Shown here one piece after another: positions 9,594 to 17,860 of a stretch of 64,000 nt of DNA (positions within the stretch are counted from its first letter, which is position 1; each line of letters starts with the position of its first letter). The notes below the pieces were generated by a model. That model made no database searches. It was not told the origin of the DNA and was given only the letters and a program-made list of their open reading frames with translations. Origin of the DNA: Lacrimispora sphenoides JCM 1415 (GTDB lineage Bacteria > Bacillota > Clostridia > Lachnospirales > Lachnospiraceae); the NCBI RefSeq assembly GCF_900105615.1, contig NZ_LT630003.1:3856501-3920500 (forward strand). The letters run 5' to 3'. Both the position numbers and the translations under genes were made by a program.

Positions 9594-10628
9594 TTATTTT
9601 ATTCTTCTTGTAGATTCTCCTTCGATCAGCTCCGCTTTAAATACTGTTTTCTGATGCTCTGCCTTGTCCTTGATCACATCGAATAAGATCTTTATAGTAG
9701 CCTTTGCCATCTCTTCCACCGGCTGGCGGATGGTGGTGATGGACGGGTTATAATAGCGGGCAATATCAAGACCGTCATAGCCGGCTATACAATAATCTTC
9801 CGGTATCCGCATGCCATGCTCAAAGATGGCTTTGCAGGCGCCGATGGCAATGCTGTCTGAGATCGCATAAACAGCGGTAAATTCCGGATTTTCATTTAAA
9901 ACACGGTTCATCATCCGGTACCCGTTTTCCATGCTATAGCATTCCTCGCATTCCTCCGAAAATATGATCAGAGACGGGGAAGGGGTGATGCCGTTATCTA
10001 AAAGAGCCTTTTTGTATCCTTCCAAACGGAGGCGGCCGATGCTCTCATCATCAGATGGAGCAGTCAGGATAAGAATTTTTTCATGACCTAGTTTACATAA
10101 ATAATCCGTCATTTTGTAGCTTTCCGCGTAGTCATCTACGGATACGCAGGAAAAATCAGGAGATTCGCCCAAGTACTCTGTCATTCCAATGGTACTTAGC
10201 ACATAAGGAACGGTTAGCTGTTCCAGTTCTTCCCTGCTGTGGGAAAAGTATCCTCCAAGGAACACGATTCCCCTTGGCTTCTTTTCCTTGATCAGTTCCA
10301 AAGCCACATCAACCTCATCCTCCTGCTCATCGACCCTCTGCAGGATGAATGAGTATTTCTTTTTCTGGATCTCCTCCTCGAAGATACGGATCATCTTGCT
10401 GAAAAAGGGATTGCCGATCCCTTTGATCAACACCGCGATGGCCCTGGAATCGGTACGTTTTAAATTCCGCGCGCTGTTATTAGGAATATAGTTGTTTTCC
10501 TTAATCACCTGCATGATCATGTTCTTTGTCTCTGGATTGATATCCGGATGGTTATTGATGGCCCGGGATACGGTACTCACACCCACCCCGCACAATCTGG
10601 CTATATCCTTTATATTAATGGAGTCCAT
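9594..10628 (-). CDS. LacI/GalR family regulator of the alpha-glucan operon
   Basis: A 344-residue repressor. Residues 3-50 form the LacI helix-turn-helix (IKDIARLCGVGVSTVSRAIN), followed by the hinge around NNSARNLKR and a periplasmic-binding-protein-like sugar domain (from AIAVLIKGIGNPFF to the end). It is the last gene of a run that includes malQ (22 nt upstream) and a sugar ABC transporter, so it probably senses a maltose-type sugar and represses the operon promoter near 15.75 kb, where LacI-like GGTAACG half-sites lie. The start is the ATG at 10628; the AGGAGA ribosome site is somewhat distant. The exact inducer cannot be told. Confidence 0.9.
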   Translation of the reverse strand: MDSINIKDIARLCGVGVSTVSRAINNHPDINPETKNMIMQVIKENNYIPNNSARNLKRTDSRAIAVLIKGIGNPFFSKMIRIFEEEIQKKKYSFILQRVDEQEDEVDVALELIKEKKPRGIVFLGGYFSHSREELEQLTVPYVLSTIGMTEYLGESPDFSCVSVDDYAESYKMTDYLCKLGHEKILILTAPSDDESIGRLRLEGYKKALLDNGITPSPSLIIFSEECEECYSMENGYRMMNRVLNENPEFTAVYAISDSIAIGACKAIFEHGMRIPEDYCIAGYDGLDIARYYNPSITTIRQPVEEMAKATIKILFDVIKDKAEHQKTVFKAELIEGESTRRIK

Positions 10629-10650
10629 CAGAAATACTCATCTCCTTTCC

Positions 10651-12129
10651 TCACGCCCTGCCGTATAGCCTGGCAATTTTTCTGCATTTTTCCACAATCT
10701 CTTCTGTTATTTCCCCGGAAACCATACGCCATCTCCAGTTTTTCCCCAGGGTGGAAGGCACATTGATCCTGGCCTCCGCACCAAGACCCAGATAATCCTG
10801 CACCGGAACCACCGCCAGCTTAGCCACACTTGCCAGAGCCAGACGGACAAAATCCCAATGGATCTCTTCTCCCGGCGTTCTTCCGTTATTCATATAGTCA
10901 ATGGAAAGCTGGCGGTCCTCCTGGGACAATTCTTCATACCAGCCCCTGATTGTATTATTATCATGGGTTCCCGTATATACCACGCAGTTCTGTGTGTAGT
11001 TATGAGGCAGATAATCGCTTTCTTCTCTGGAATCAAACGCAAACTCCAGCACCTTCATACCTGGGAAGCCCGTATCCTTAACCAGCTTTAAAACCGATGG
11101 AGTCAAAAAGCCAAGGTCTTCCGCTATGATATCCAGTGTCCCAAATCGTTCCCGCATCTTATTGAAAATATCAATTCCAGGTCCTTTTTCCCAGGTACCG
11201 TGAACGGCATTCTCGCTTCCCGCCGGAATGGAATAATACTCATCAAAGCCCCGGAAATGATCTACCCTCACCACATCGTAAAGGCGGAAGCTGTATTCCA
11301 TTCGCTTCATCCACCATTCGTAACCTGTTTTTCCATGGTAATCCCAGCGGTAAAGGGGATTTCCCCATAACTGTCCAGTGGCGGAAAATCCGTCTGGCGG
11401 ACAGCCTGCTACCGCAACAGGTTCGCAGGTTTCATCAAACTGGAACAGTTCCGTATGAAACCAGGAATCCGCACTGTCAAATGCCACATATATGGGGATG
11501 TCACCGATGATCCTGATCCCCTGTTCTCCTGCATAGGACTTTAACCGGCTCCACTGTTCTTCAAATTTCATCTGAAGGAAGCCATAAAATCCAATCTCAT
11601 CTGACAGTTCCTTTTCATACCGGGAAACTGCCTCTTCCTTTCTAAGACGGATATCTTCATCCCAAGAGATCCAGCTCTTTCCTTTAAAATGATCTTTAAC
11701 CGCCATGTAAAAGCAGTAACCGGCCGTTTCCTCTCCAAGATGTCTCTCAGGCTCATCTGGCGTATGTCCCTGCTCCTTCCACCGTCCATAAGCCTTTCTC
11801 AACAAGGGAAAACGGTTATAATACATTTTCTCATAGTCAATATCTCTCGGATCATCCCCAAAGTCCACGGCTTCGCATTCCGCTATGGTAAGCAGTCCCT
11901 CTGCAGCCAGTTCATCTAAATCAATAAAGTACGGATTTCCCGCAAATGCGGAGAATGACTGGTAAGGAGAGTCCCCATAACCGGTGGGCCCCAGCGGGAG
12001 TATCTGCCAGTAATGCTGACCTGCTTTTTTTAATAAATCTATAAATTCATATGCCTCTTTTGAAAATGCCCCGATCCCGTATTTTGACGGAAGGCTTGCA
12101 ACTGGGAGCAACATACCACATTCCCGCAT
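10651..12129 (-). CDS. malQ: 4-alpha-glucanotransferase (amylomaltase), GH77
   Basis: Disproportionates maltodextrins in the cytoplasm, moving glucan units between chains and releasing glucose. At 492 residues it has the length of short bacterial amylomaltases. Visible motifs include LPLGPTGYGDSPYQ near residue 46, the nucleophile segment VRVDHFRGFDEYY, the acid/base segment IIAEDLG, and GTHDNNTIRGW with the transition-state Asp. It lies between the permease genes and the LacI regulator in the same direction, so imported maltodextrins would be processed here; glgB at 17.9 kb covers glycogen branching. The 126-bp gap to the upstream permease gene holds two small inverted repeats (GTCAAATA/TATTTGAC at 12217-12252 and GCAGGA/TCCTGC near 12176). 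Confidence 0.95.
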   Translation of the reverse strand: MRECGMLLPVASLPSKYGIGAFSKEAYEFIDLLKKAGQHYWQILPLGPTGYGDSPYQSFSAFAGNPYFIDLDELAAEGLLTIAECEAVDFGDDPRDIDYEKMYYNRFPLLRKAYGRWKEQGHTPDEPERHLGEETAGYCFYMAVKDHFKGKSWISWDEDIRLRKEEAVSRYEKELSDEIGFYGFLQMKFEEQWSRLKSYAGEQGIRIIGDIPIYVAFDSADSWFHTELFQFDETCEPVAVAGCPPDGFSATGQLWGNPLYRWDYHGKTGYEWWMKRMEYSFRLYDVVRVDHFRGFDEYYSIPAGSENAVHGTWEKGPGIDIFNKMRERFGTLDIIAEDLGFLTPSVLKLVKDTGFPGMKVLEFAFDSREESDYLPHNYTQNCVVYTGTHDNNTIRGWYEELSQEDRQLSIDYMNNGRTPGEEIHWDFVRLALASVAKLAVVPVQDYLGLGAEARINVPSTLGKNWRWRMVSGEITEEIVEKCRKIARLYGRA

Positions 12130-12255
12130 AATCAGTCTCCTTTTTCTGTTAATACTGCAAGCAATGAGCCAATCGCAGGAGTGCGTTCATTCCTGCATCT
12201 GACGAATGCTGCAAGGGTCAAATACTCCGTAGTTTGCATCAGGATATTTGACTTT

Positions 12256-13125
12256 CTAGCCTTTTACCGCACCTGCAGCTACGCCCTTTATGATATATTT
12301 CTGACAACTTAAATAAAATACAATGATAGGAAAAATCGCCAGAACCAGCATTGCCATCATAGCTCCCATATCAATGGAACCATATCCGCCTTTTAAGTTC
12401 TGAATAACCATTGGTATTGTACCTTTTTCCTGGGGAAGAATCAAGCTTGGAAGTAAATAATCGTTCCAAATCCACATGGCATTTAAGATGGCGACGGTTA
12501 CTGCCGTAGGCCTTAACATGGGGAATACCACATGAAAATAAGTCTGAATGGGGGAACAGCCGTCGATCATAGCCGCTTCTTCGATTTCAAGAGGAATGGC
12601 CTTAACAAAACCGCAGAATAAAAATACTGCCTGCCCGGCGCCAAAGCCCAGGTAAAGAAGCACAAGGCCGTACATGGAGTTTAAATATAAGTCATTTGCT
12701 GTCTTTGACATGGTGAACATGACCATCTGGAACGGCACGATCATAGCAAATACAAAAACGTAATATAAGATGTTCGTAAATACGGATTTCACTCTGGTTA
12801 AAAACCAGGCTGTCATGGAGGTGAACAGGATAATCGCTGCCACAGAAGCTACCGTAATAAACAAGGATCTGCCAAAAGCCGGGAACAGCCCTGTTTTCCG
12901 TATGCCTTCCACATAATTGGTAAGCCCTACATAGGTTCCCGTCTTAGGAAGCTGAAACGGCGCATCGCTGATAAACAGCTTGCTCTTAAAGGAGTTCATG
13001 AAAACTAAGACAATCGGAAATAAAAATGTCAGGGAAAGGACTGATAATACAGCCGTTAAAAACGCTCCCGTGGTTTTTCCCACTTCCATTTGCTGAGCTT
13101 CTATATTTCTTCTCTTTCTGCTCAT
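12256..13125 (-). CDS. Carbohydrate ABC transporter permease, MalG type
   Basis: A 289-residue inner-membrane permease of the MalG (COG0395) family, with about six membrane segments and the cytoplasmic EAA loop (EIEEAAMIDGCSPIQTYFHVVFP, around residue 190) that contacts the ATPase. Its ATG overlaps the stop codon of the MalF-type gene by one base, so the two are translationally coupled. No ATPase gene is in the operon; a shared MsmK-type ATPase elsewhere in the genome is the usual arrangement. The substrate is inferred to be maltose or maltodextrin from malQ next door. Confidence 0.92.
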   Translation of the reverse strand: MSRKRRNIEAQQMEVGKTTGAFLTAVLSVLSLTFLFPIVLVFMNSFKSKLFISDAPFQLPKTGTYVGLTNYVEGIRKTGLFPAFGRSLFITVASVAAIILFTSMTAWFLTRVKSVFTNILYYVFVFAMIVPFQMVMFTMSKTANDLYLNSMYGLVLLYLGFGAGQAVFLFCGFVKAIPLEIEEAAMIDGCSPIQTYFHVVFPMLRPTAVTVAILNAMWIWNDYLLPSLILPQEKGTIPMVIQNLKGGYGSIDMGAMMAMLVLAIFPIIVFYLSCQKYIIKGVAAGAVKG

Positions 13126-13967
13126 CAGTTCTCCACCTCCTTACGACGCGTTAATGAAAGCTGGGTCAGGGATATGACCGCAACCATAAGAAAGAACACC
13201 GTAGCCTTTGCCTGGCCCACCCCTTCCCAACCCACTCTGCCGTAGAAGGTATTGTAAATATCAAGGGCCAGCATGCTGGTCTGCCTTCCCGGTCCGCCTG
13301 CGGTCAGTGCGAGGTTCTGGTCAAACAGCTTAAAGGAATTTGTCAGGGTCAGAAACAAACAGATGGTAAAGGACGGCATAACCATAGGGATCATGATGCG
13401 CTTTAAGATCTGGAATCCGGTCGCTCCGTCGATCCTTGCCGCCTCAATCAGTTCTCCAGGAACATTTTGAAGCCCGGCAATGTAAATAATCATCATATAT
13501 CCGATCAGCTGCCAGTTCATCAGGATCACCAGACCCCAAAAGCCGTACTTGGCGTTAAAAGAGAGGGTAACCCCAAATCTTGCAAGAATACCATTTAACA
13601 GAAGCTGCCAGACATAACCTAACACAATGCCGCCGATTAAGTTTGGCATGAAAAATACGGTCCGGAACAGGTTGGTCCCTTTAATTCCTCTTGTGAGGAC
13701 ATAGGCCAGTAAAAACCCCAGGGTATTGATGCTCACTACCGACACAATGGTAAACTTCACGGTAAATACCAGTGCATTGATAAAATTCCGGTCCATAAAT
13801 ATCTTTTTATAATTTGAAATCCCCACCCATGAGGCATCCTTTACTGTGGTGAATTCCGTAAAGGATAAATAAATACCTATGATAAACGGGTACAGGAATG
13901 CAACGGTAAATGCAGCCAGTGTGGGCAGAACAAATATTGGAAAGTACCGTTTCATTGACTTTTGCAT
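13125..13967 (-). CDS. Carbohydrate ABC transporter permease, MalF type
   Basis: A 280-residue permease of the MalF (COG1175) family, with about six membrane segments (first at about residues 8-30) and the EAA motif ELIEAARIDGATGFQILKRI near residue 180. I chose ATG at 13967 because AAGGAG lies 8 nt upstream and the protein then begins MQKSMKRYFPIF, normal for the family; a longer open frame to 14132 runs into the intergenic hairpin and lacks a ribosome site. It pairs with the MalG-type gene to form the membrane channel for the binding lipoprotein encoded upstream. Confidence 0.92.
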   Translation of the reverse strand: MQKSMKRYFPIFVLPTLAAFTVAFLYPFIIGIYLSFTEFTTVKDASWVGISNYKKIFMDRNFINALVFTVKFTIVSVVSINTLGFLLAYVLTRGIKGTNLFRTVFFMPNLIGGIVLGYVWQLLLNGILARFGVTLSFNAKYGFWGLVILMNWQLIGYMMIIYIAGLQNVPGELIEAARIDGATGFQILKRIMIPMVMPSFTICLFLTLTNSFKLFDQNLALTAGGPGRQTSMLALDIYNTFYGRVGWEGVGQAKATVFFLMVAVISLTQLSLTRRKEVEN

Positions 13968-14103
13968 AGCAGTTCTCCTTTCTTTTTTACTGTCCATACT
14001 TTTGGGACAGGGCCCGCCACTCTTTATCGGGCTCATAGGTATACCCGTAGGGTATTCTATAAAACTCCTCGATGAGCTGAGGCTGATCGATTTCTTGTAT
14101 GAA

Positions 14104-14137
14104 AATGGGTGAGGCATCTCCCCCGCGCTCACCCATT
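14104..14137 (-). terminator. Hairpin between the binding-protein gene and the permease genes
   Basis: AATGGGTGAG at 14104-14113 pairs with 14128-14137 in the 193-bp gap inside the operon, with a short T-run following on the minus strand. Such hairpins commonly stabilise the binding-protein message or partly terminate, giving more binding protein than permease. Confidence 0.6.
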
Positions 14138-14160
14138 TCCCTTAAAACTACTTTATATTC

Positions 14161-15558
14161 TTATTTTGTCATAGCTTTTTCGTTAGCCCAATCGGCCTTC
14201 ATGTCATCGACTACTGCCTTCCAGTCTTTGCCGCCCTGAGCGTACTCAAGAAGGGATGCTCCGAAGTTATCCTTAAAGGTCTGGCTTGGGAAGGAGGTAA
14301 AGTTCCAGGACACAGAATATAAGTCCTTGTTGTTCATATAGCGGTCGATCTCTTTTGCCAGAGGATCGGTTGGTTTTTCATCTGCTGTAAAGGAATCAAA
14401 AGGAGCGATAAAGCCCAGCTTGTTGGTTACATAATCTTTACCTGTATCAGAAGTGAAGAGCCACTCCAGGAAGTCAAGAGATGCCTGCTGATCCTCTTCC
14501 TTTGCCTGGCTGTTGATGGAGAAGAAGTTTTCTGTTCCAATGCAAAGTCCCTGCTTTTCCTCACCGTTTACTCCGGTGTAAATAGGAAGGAATTTCACAT
14601 CTTCTTCCTTAACTGTGTTTCCGTCAACGCCGGACACCTGTCCCCAGCCCCAGTTTCCGTTCTGGACCATGGCAACCTTGCCAAGAGCAAATTCTGCCAT
14701 GGAATCCTCAACAGTCTTTGCGCCTACCATCTTTGGATCCGTACAGGAGTTGTGAATGTATAAGTCAAAAATGTTTTTGTAGTTGTCTGCATACTTAAAG
14801 TCAAGGGCATCTTTGTCGGATACGCTGTCATCCTTATATTCATAATAAACCGGAAGGTTTGCCAGGTGGGTCTGCCATCTCCAGTCTTCGCCAGGAGCAA
14901 AGGAAGTGGAAGCAAACACGCCTTCGATTCCAAGGTCTGCCTTTCTTGCCTGCATATCTTCTACAACTGCTTTGAGAGAATCAAAGGTATTGATCTCTTC
15001 TATGGATTTTGCCTTTGCGCCGTCAAGAGCAAAATACTTCTTCATGATGGCATCATTATAAATAATTCCATAGCCTTCCACTACGTAAGGAATGCCGTAA
15101 ACTCCATCTCCGTCCTTTACAGCCATATCCTTATCAACCAGATGTCCGTAGATTGTGGAATCCTTTAAATCCTTGCAATATTTTGCCCAGGACTTATACC
15201 CGATAGGACCGTTGATCTGAAACAGTGTAGGCGGTTCCTTCTTAGCTACCTCAGATTTTAAGGTCTGCTCATAGGTACCTGCTGCCGCGGTCTGCACCTT
15301 CATAGGCACACCGGTTTCCTCTGTATACTTGCCGGCAAGCTCCACCCATGTGTCTGCAACTTCTGGCTTAAAATTCAGATAATAGATCTGCCCTTTGGCC
15401 TCTGCCGTATCATCAGCCTTTGCTGCAGTGGTTTCCGCTGCCTGAGTGTTCTGCTCTGCCCCTGATGTCTCCGTTTTCTTGTTGGAAGCACAGCCTACCA
15501 GTGTTCCAGCTGCCATTGCCGCAGCCAGAGTAAGTACTGCCAGTTTTTTTAGTTTCAT
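14161..15558 (-). CDS. Extracellular sugar-binding lipoprotein of ABC transporter
   Basis: A 465-residue solute-binding protein of the maltose/multiple-sugar family. It begins MKLKKLAVLTLAAAMAAG and has a lipobox LVGC, so it is a lipid-anchored extracellular receptor; a Thr/Glu/Ala-rich linker follows. The mature part contains the family pattern of large and small lobes. I chose ATG at 15558, with AAGGAGG 7 nt upstream, over an earlier frame start at 15612. It is the first gene of the alpha-glucan operon, with a promoter at 15750-15778. The ligand is probably maltodextrin but could be another alpha-glucoside. Confidence 0.93.
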   Translation of the reverse strand: MKLKKLAVLTLAAAMAAGTLVGCASNKKTETSGAEQNTQAAETTAAKADDTAEAKGQIYYLNFKPEVADTWVELAGKYTEETGVPMKVQTAAAGTYEQTLKSEVAKKEPPTLFQINGPIGYKSWAKYCKDLKDSTIYGHLVDKDMAVKDGDGVYGIPYVVEGYGIIYNDAIMKKYFALDGAKAKSIEEINTFDSLKAVVEDMQARKADLGIEGVFASTSFAPGEDWRWQTHLANLPVYYEYKDDSVSDKDALDFKYADNYKNIFDLYIHNSCTDPKMVGAKTVEDSMAEFALGKVAMVQNGNWGWGQVSGVDGNTVKEEDVKFLPIYTGVNGEEKQGLCIGTENFFSINSQAKEEDQQASLDFLEWLFTSDTGKDYVTNKLGFIAPFDSFTADEKPTDPLAKEIDRYMNNKDLYSVSWNFTSFPSQTFKDNFGASLLEYAQGGKDWKAVVDDMKADWANEKAMTK

Positions 15559-15708
15559 AATATCCTCCTTCCGTGCATTTGCACCTTCCGGTTGATGGAT
15601 CCGTCCACTCAACCCCCAATATTTTCCTGCATGCCTTCCATACAGAAACTTGTTTCACCTGCTTGTTCCCAGGCTTTATCTTTCCTGATCATTGGATACC
15701 AACCTTTT

Positions 15709-15732
15709 GGTAACGATATCGGTAACGTTTCC
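15709..15732. promoter_or_regulatory. Tandem LacI-like operator half-sites
   Basis: GGTAACGATATC at 15709-15720 is followed directly by GGTAACGTTTCC at 15721-15732. Both carry the central AACG of LacI-family sites and lie just downstream of the operon promoter, where a repressor would block transcription. The LacI gene of the operon is the likely binder; a CcpA-type site is an alternative. Confidence 0.55.
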
Positions 15733-15749
15733 AATAACCTTATGGCTAT

Positions 15750-15778
15750 AAGATAACACATTGCACAAAAAAATGCAA
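15750..15778 (-). promoter_or_regulatory. Promoter of the alpha-glucan operon
   Basis: On the minus strand TTGCAT (15773-15778) and TATCTT (15750-15755) are separated by 17 bp, followed at once by the operator half-sites. The remaining part of the 15559-16027 gap is AT-rich with no other clear feature. Confidence 0.55.
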
Positions 15779-16027
15779 TAGATTTAGCCAAAATTTCTTT
15801 TTTCGTTAAACCATTGCATTTTCATTTCTTTTTTTAGGCACTTTCCACAATTTACTTTACTCAATTTGCTTTCTTCCATCGTTTTTTATCCCTTATGCCC
15901 ACTTTTTTCCATAGTCAGATTTTCGTAAATAAAACCTTTGAAATTTGACTTAAATGTTAAGGGAAAAGAAATACTAATTCCTAAATTTTTCCTGTAGAAT
16001 ATAAAATATGAAAAGGAGGAATTATTT

Positions 16028-16780
16028 ATGAGAAAAATGAATAAGCCGCTGGCTGCCGCTCTTGTTGCCGCAGCCGTGCTGAGTATGACTGCATGTGCCC
16101 AGACAGGGACCGCTTCCGTACCGGGAGCCAACGTAACTACCATTAGCAACAAGGATACCAATACCATACAGGTAAGCAGCACAGAGGGAGTAAAAGTTGT
16201 TCCCGATATGGCACAGGTCAATTTTGCAGTGCTCTCTCAGGCCGCGGATCCCAAGACCTGCCAGGAGAAAAACAGCGGGGATACAAGCAATGTCATTGAA
16301 TTTTTGAAAAAATCCGGCATTGATGAAAAATCCATTCAGACCTCCAGCTACGGACTTGAGCCGATGTATGACTGGAATAATTCCGGCCAGCAGATCACCG
16401 GATATCAGATGCGCACTAGCATCACCGTTTCTGACCTTCCCATTGACCAGGTGGGTACCATGCTTTCTTCCAGCGTAGAAGCAGGCATTAACTGCATTGA
16501 CAGCGTAAACTATCTTTCCAGCAAATACGATGAAAACTATAGGGATGCCCTTAAAAAGGCTGTTGAAGCCGCTAAAGTCAAAGCAGAGGCAATTGCTGCC
16601 GCCAGCGGAGTCACCCTGGATGGAATCGCTCACATCGAAGAGATGAATTCCTACCCGAATATCCGCTACTCCACATCTGTGGCAAAAGAAGATGCCGCAG
16701 CCGGAGCCAAATCCGTGGTTGTGGAACCAGGACAGATCGGAGTGGAAGCCCAGGTAACTGTGACCTACCGGGTAAAATAA
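16028..16780 (+). CDS. SIMPL domain (DUF541) lipoprotein
   Basis: A 250-residue secreted protein. It starts MRKMNKPLAAALVAAAVLS and has a lipobox-like MTAC around residue 23, so it is probably lipid-anchored. From about residue 45 (IQVSSTEGVKVVPDMAQVNF) to the end it matches the SIMPL/DUF541 family, including the paired pattern of a GLEPMYDW segment and KKAVEAAKVKAEAIAAASG. The family forms oligomeric shells outside the membrane in other bacteria; its biochemical role is not settled. The start has AGGAGG 8 nt upstream. It is a single-gene unit closed by a 21-bp terminator. Confidence 0.88.
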   Translation: MRKMNKPLAAALVAAAVLSMTACAQTGTASVPGANVTTISNKDTNTIQVSSTEGVKVVPDMAQVNFAVLSQAADPKTCQEKNSGDTSNVIEFLKKSGIDEKSIQTSSYGLEPMYDWNNSGQQITGYQMRTSITVSDLPIDQVGTMLSSSVEAGINCIDSVNYLSSKYDENYRDALKKAVEAAKVKAEAIAAASGVTLDGIAHIEEMNSYPNIRYSTSVAKEDAAAGAKSVVVEPGQIGVEAQVTVTYRVK

Positions 16781-16821
16781 AAAAAATAGAGGCGTCCCAG
16801 TCTTTCGGAACCGTCTAAAAA

Positions 16822-16868
16822 AAGTGCACCGTATGTCAGATAAAAAATATCTGACATACGGTGCACTT
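16822..16868. terminator. Bidirectional 21-bp perfect hairpin
   Basis: 16822-16842 and 16848-16868 are exact reverse complements around an A5 loop. It lies between the ends of the convergent SIMPL and MscS genes and can stop both. Confidence 0.85.
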
Positions 16869-16906
16869 CACGTTTTCCAAGGATTATTTTGAGGTTATCC
16901 TTTTTA

Positions 16907-17818
16907 TCAGGAATGGCGGTTTTCTACCTGCACCTCCATCCGGCTATAGGGAATCTCAATCCCTGCCGCTTCAAATTCAAGCTTTACCTTTTCAAGGATT
17001 TCCCATCTGGCCGGCCAGTAATCATCTAAGGAGGTCCAGCCCCGCCCTCCGATGGTAACGGCATTTTCTGTTAAGTCGCTGACGAAAATATCTATGGGTT
17101 CCTCTTTTAGTATCCCATTCTGATTACGAAAAATGCAATCCAAAACTTCCTTGGCCTTCTTTAAATCCGAATGATATCCGATCCCCACCAGGACATCCAG
17201 CCGCCTCTTATCCATGGCTGTCACATTGGTAAGGGGAGAATTGGACAGGGTCCCGTTGGGAATGACCACCTGCTTATTATCTCCTGTGTTTAAAACCGTG
17301 TACACAAGTCCAATGGTACGGACTGTGCCTTCCCCATCCCTGGATACGATATAATCCCCTACACGGAACGGCTTCATAAGAAGGATCAGCACCCCGCCTG
17401 CAAAATTAGCCAGGCTTCCCTGGACTGCCAGACCTACAGCAATACTTGCAGACCCCAGCAAAGCCACGATGGAAGCCGAATTCACTCCTATCTGCCCTGC
17501 TACGATAAAAGCAAGCAGACAGTACATGGTGGCGTTTAAAACAGACAGCAGGAACTTTCTTAAGCTTACCTCCATATCCACTCTCTTAAAAGAGCGGTTC
17601 AGCATATGATTGAGGAACTTAATGATCCTGGAGCCAACGAAAAAAATCAACAGAGCAATGAGAAGCTTTATCCCGAATGCAATCAGCCCCGGAGCCCAGC
17701 TCTTTAAGGTTTCCAGTACGACATTGGGCCTTAACTGGTTTAAGTTTTCCTGTACCTCCTGTTGTAAATCCGCCAGGGACTCTCCCGGAAGTACACTGGA
17801 AACCATATAGAATATCAT
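16907..17818 (-). CDS. mscS: Small-conductance mechanosensitive channel, MscS family
   Basis: A 303-residue channel that opens on membrane tension to release solutes during hypo-osmotic shock. There are three membrane segments, at about residues 45-65, 85-110 and 115-150; the third is the pore helix, Gly/Ala-rich (GLAVQGSLANFAGGVLILLM). The cytoplasmic beta and alpha/beta domains follow (VGDYIVSRDGEGTVRTIGL, VVIPNGTLSNSPLTN). An N-terminal periplasmic segment with PGESLADLQQEV is typical of clostridial members. The start at 17818 has AGGAGG upstream. It lies immediately downstream of glgB but has its own ribosome site; co-transcription is possible. Confidence 0.95.
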   Translation of the reverse strand: MIFYMVSSVLPGESLADLQQEVQENLNQLRPNVVLETLKSWAPGLIAFGIKLLIALLIFFVGSRIIKFLNHMLNRSFKRVDMEVSLRKFLLSVLNATMYCLLAFIVAGQIGVNSASIVALLGSASIAVGLAVQGSLANFAGGVLILLMKPFRVGDYIVSRDGEGTVRTIGLVYTVLNTGDNKQVVIPNGTLSNSPLTNVTAMDKRRLDVLVGIGYHSDLKKAKEVLDCIFRNQNGILKEEPIDIFVSDLTENAVTIGGRGWTSLDDYWPARWEILEKVKLEFEAAGIEIPYSRMEVQVENRHS

Positions 17819-17860
17819 TTCATAACCTCCTGATCCTTTTTTATGTACGAATAAATTAAG

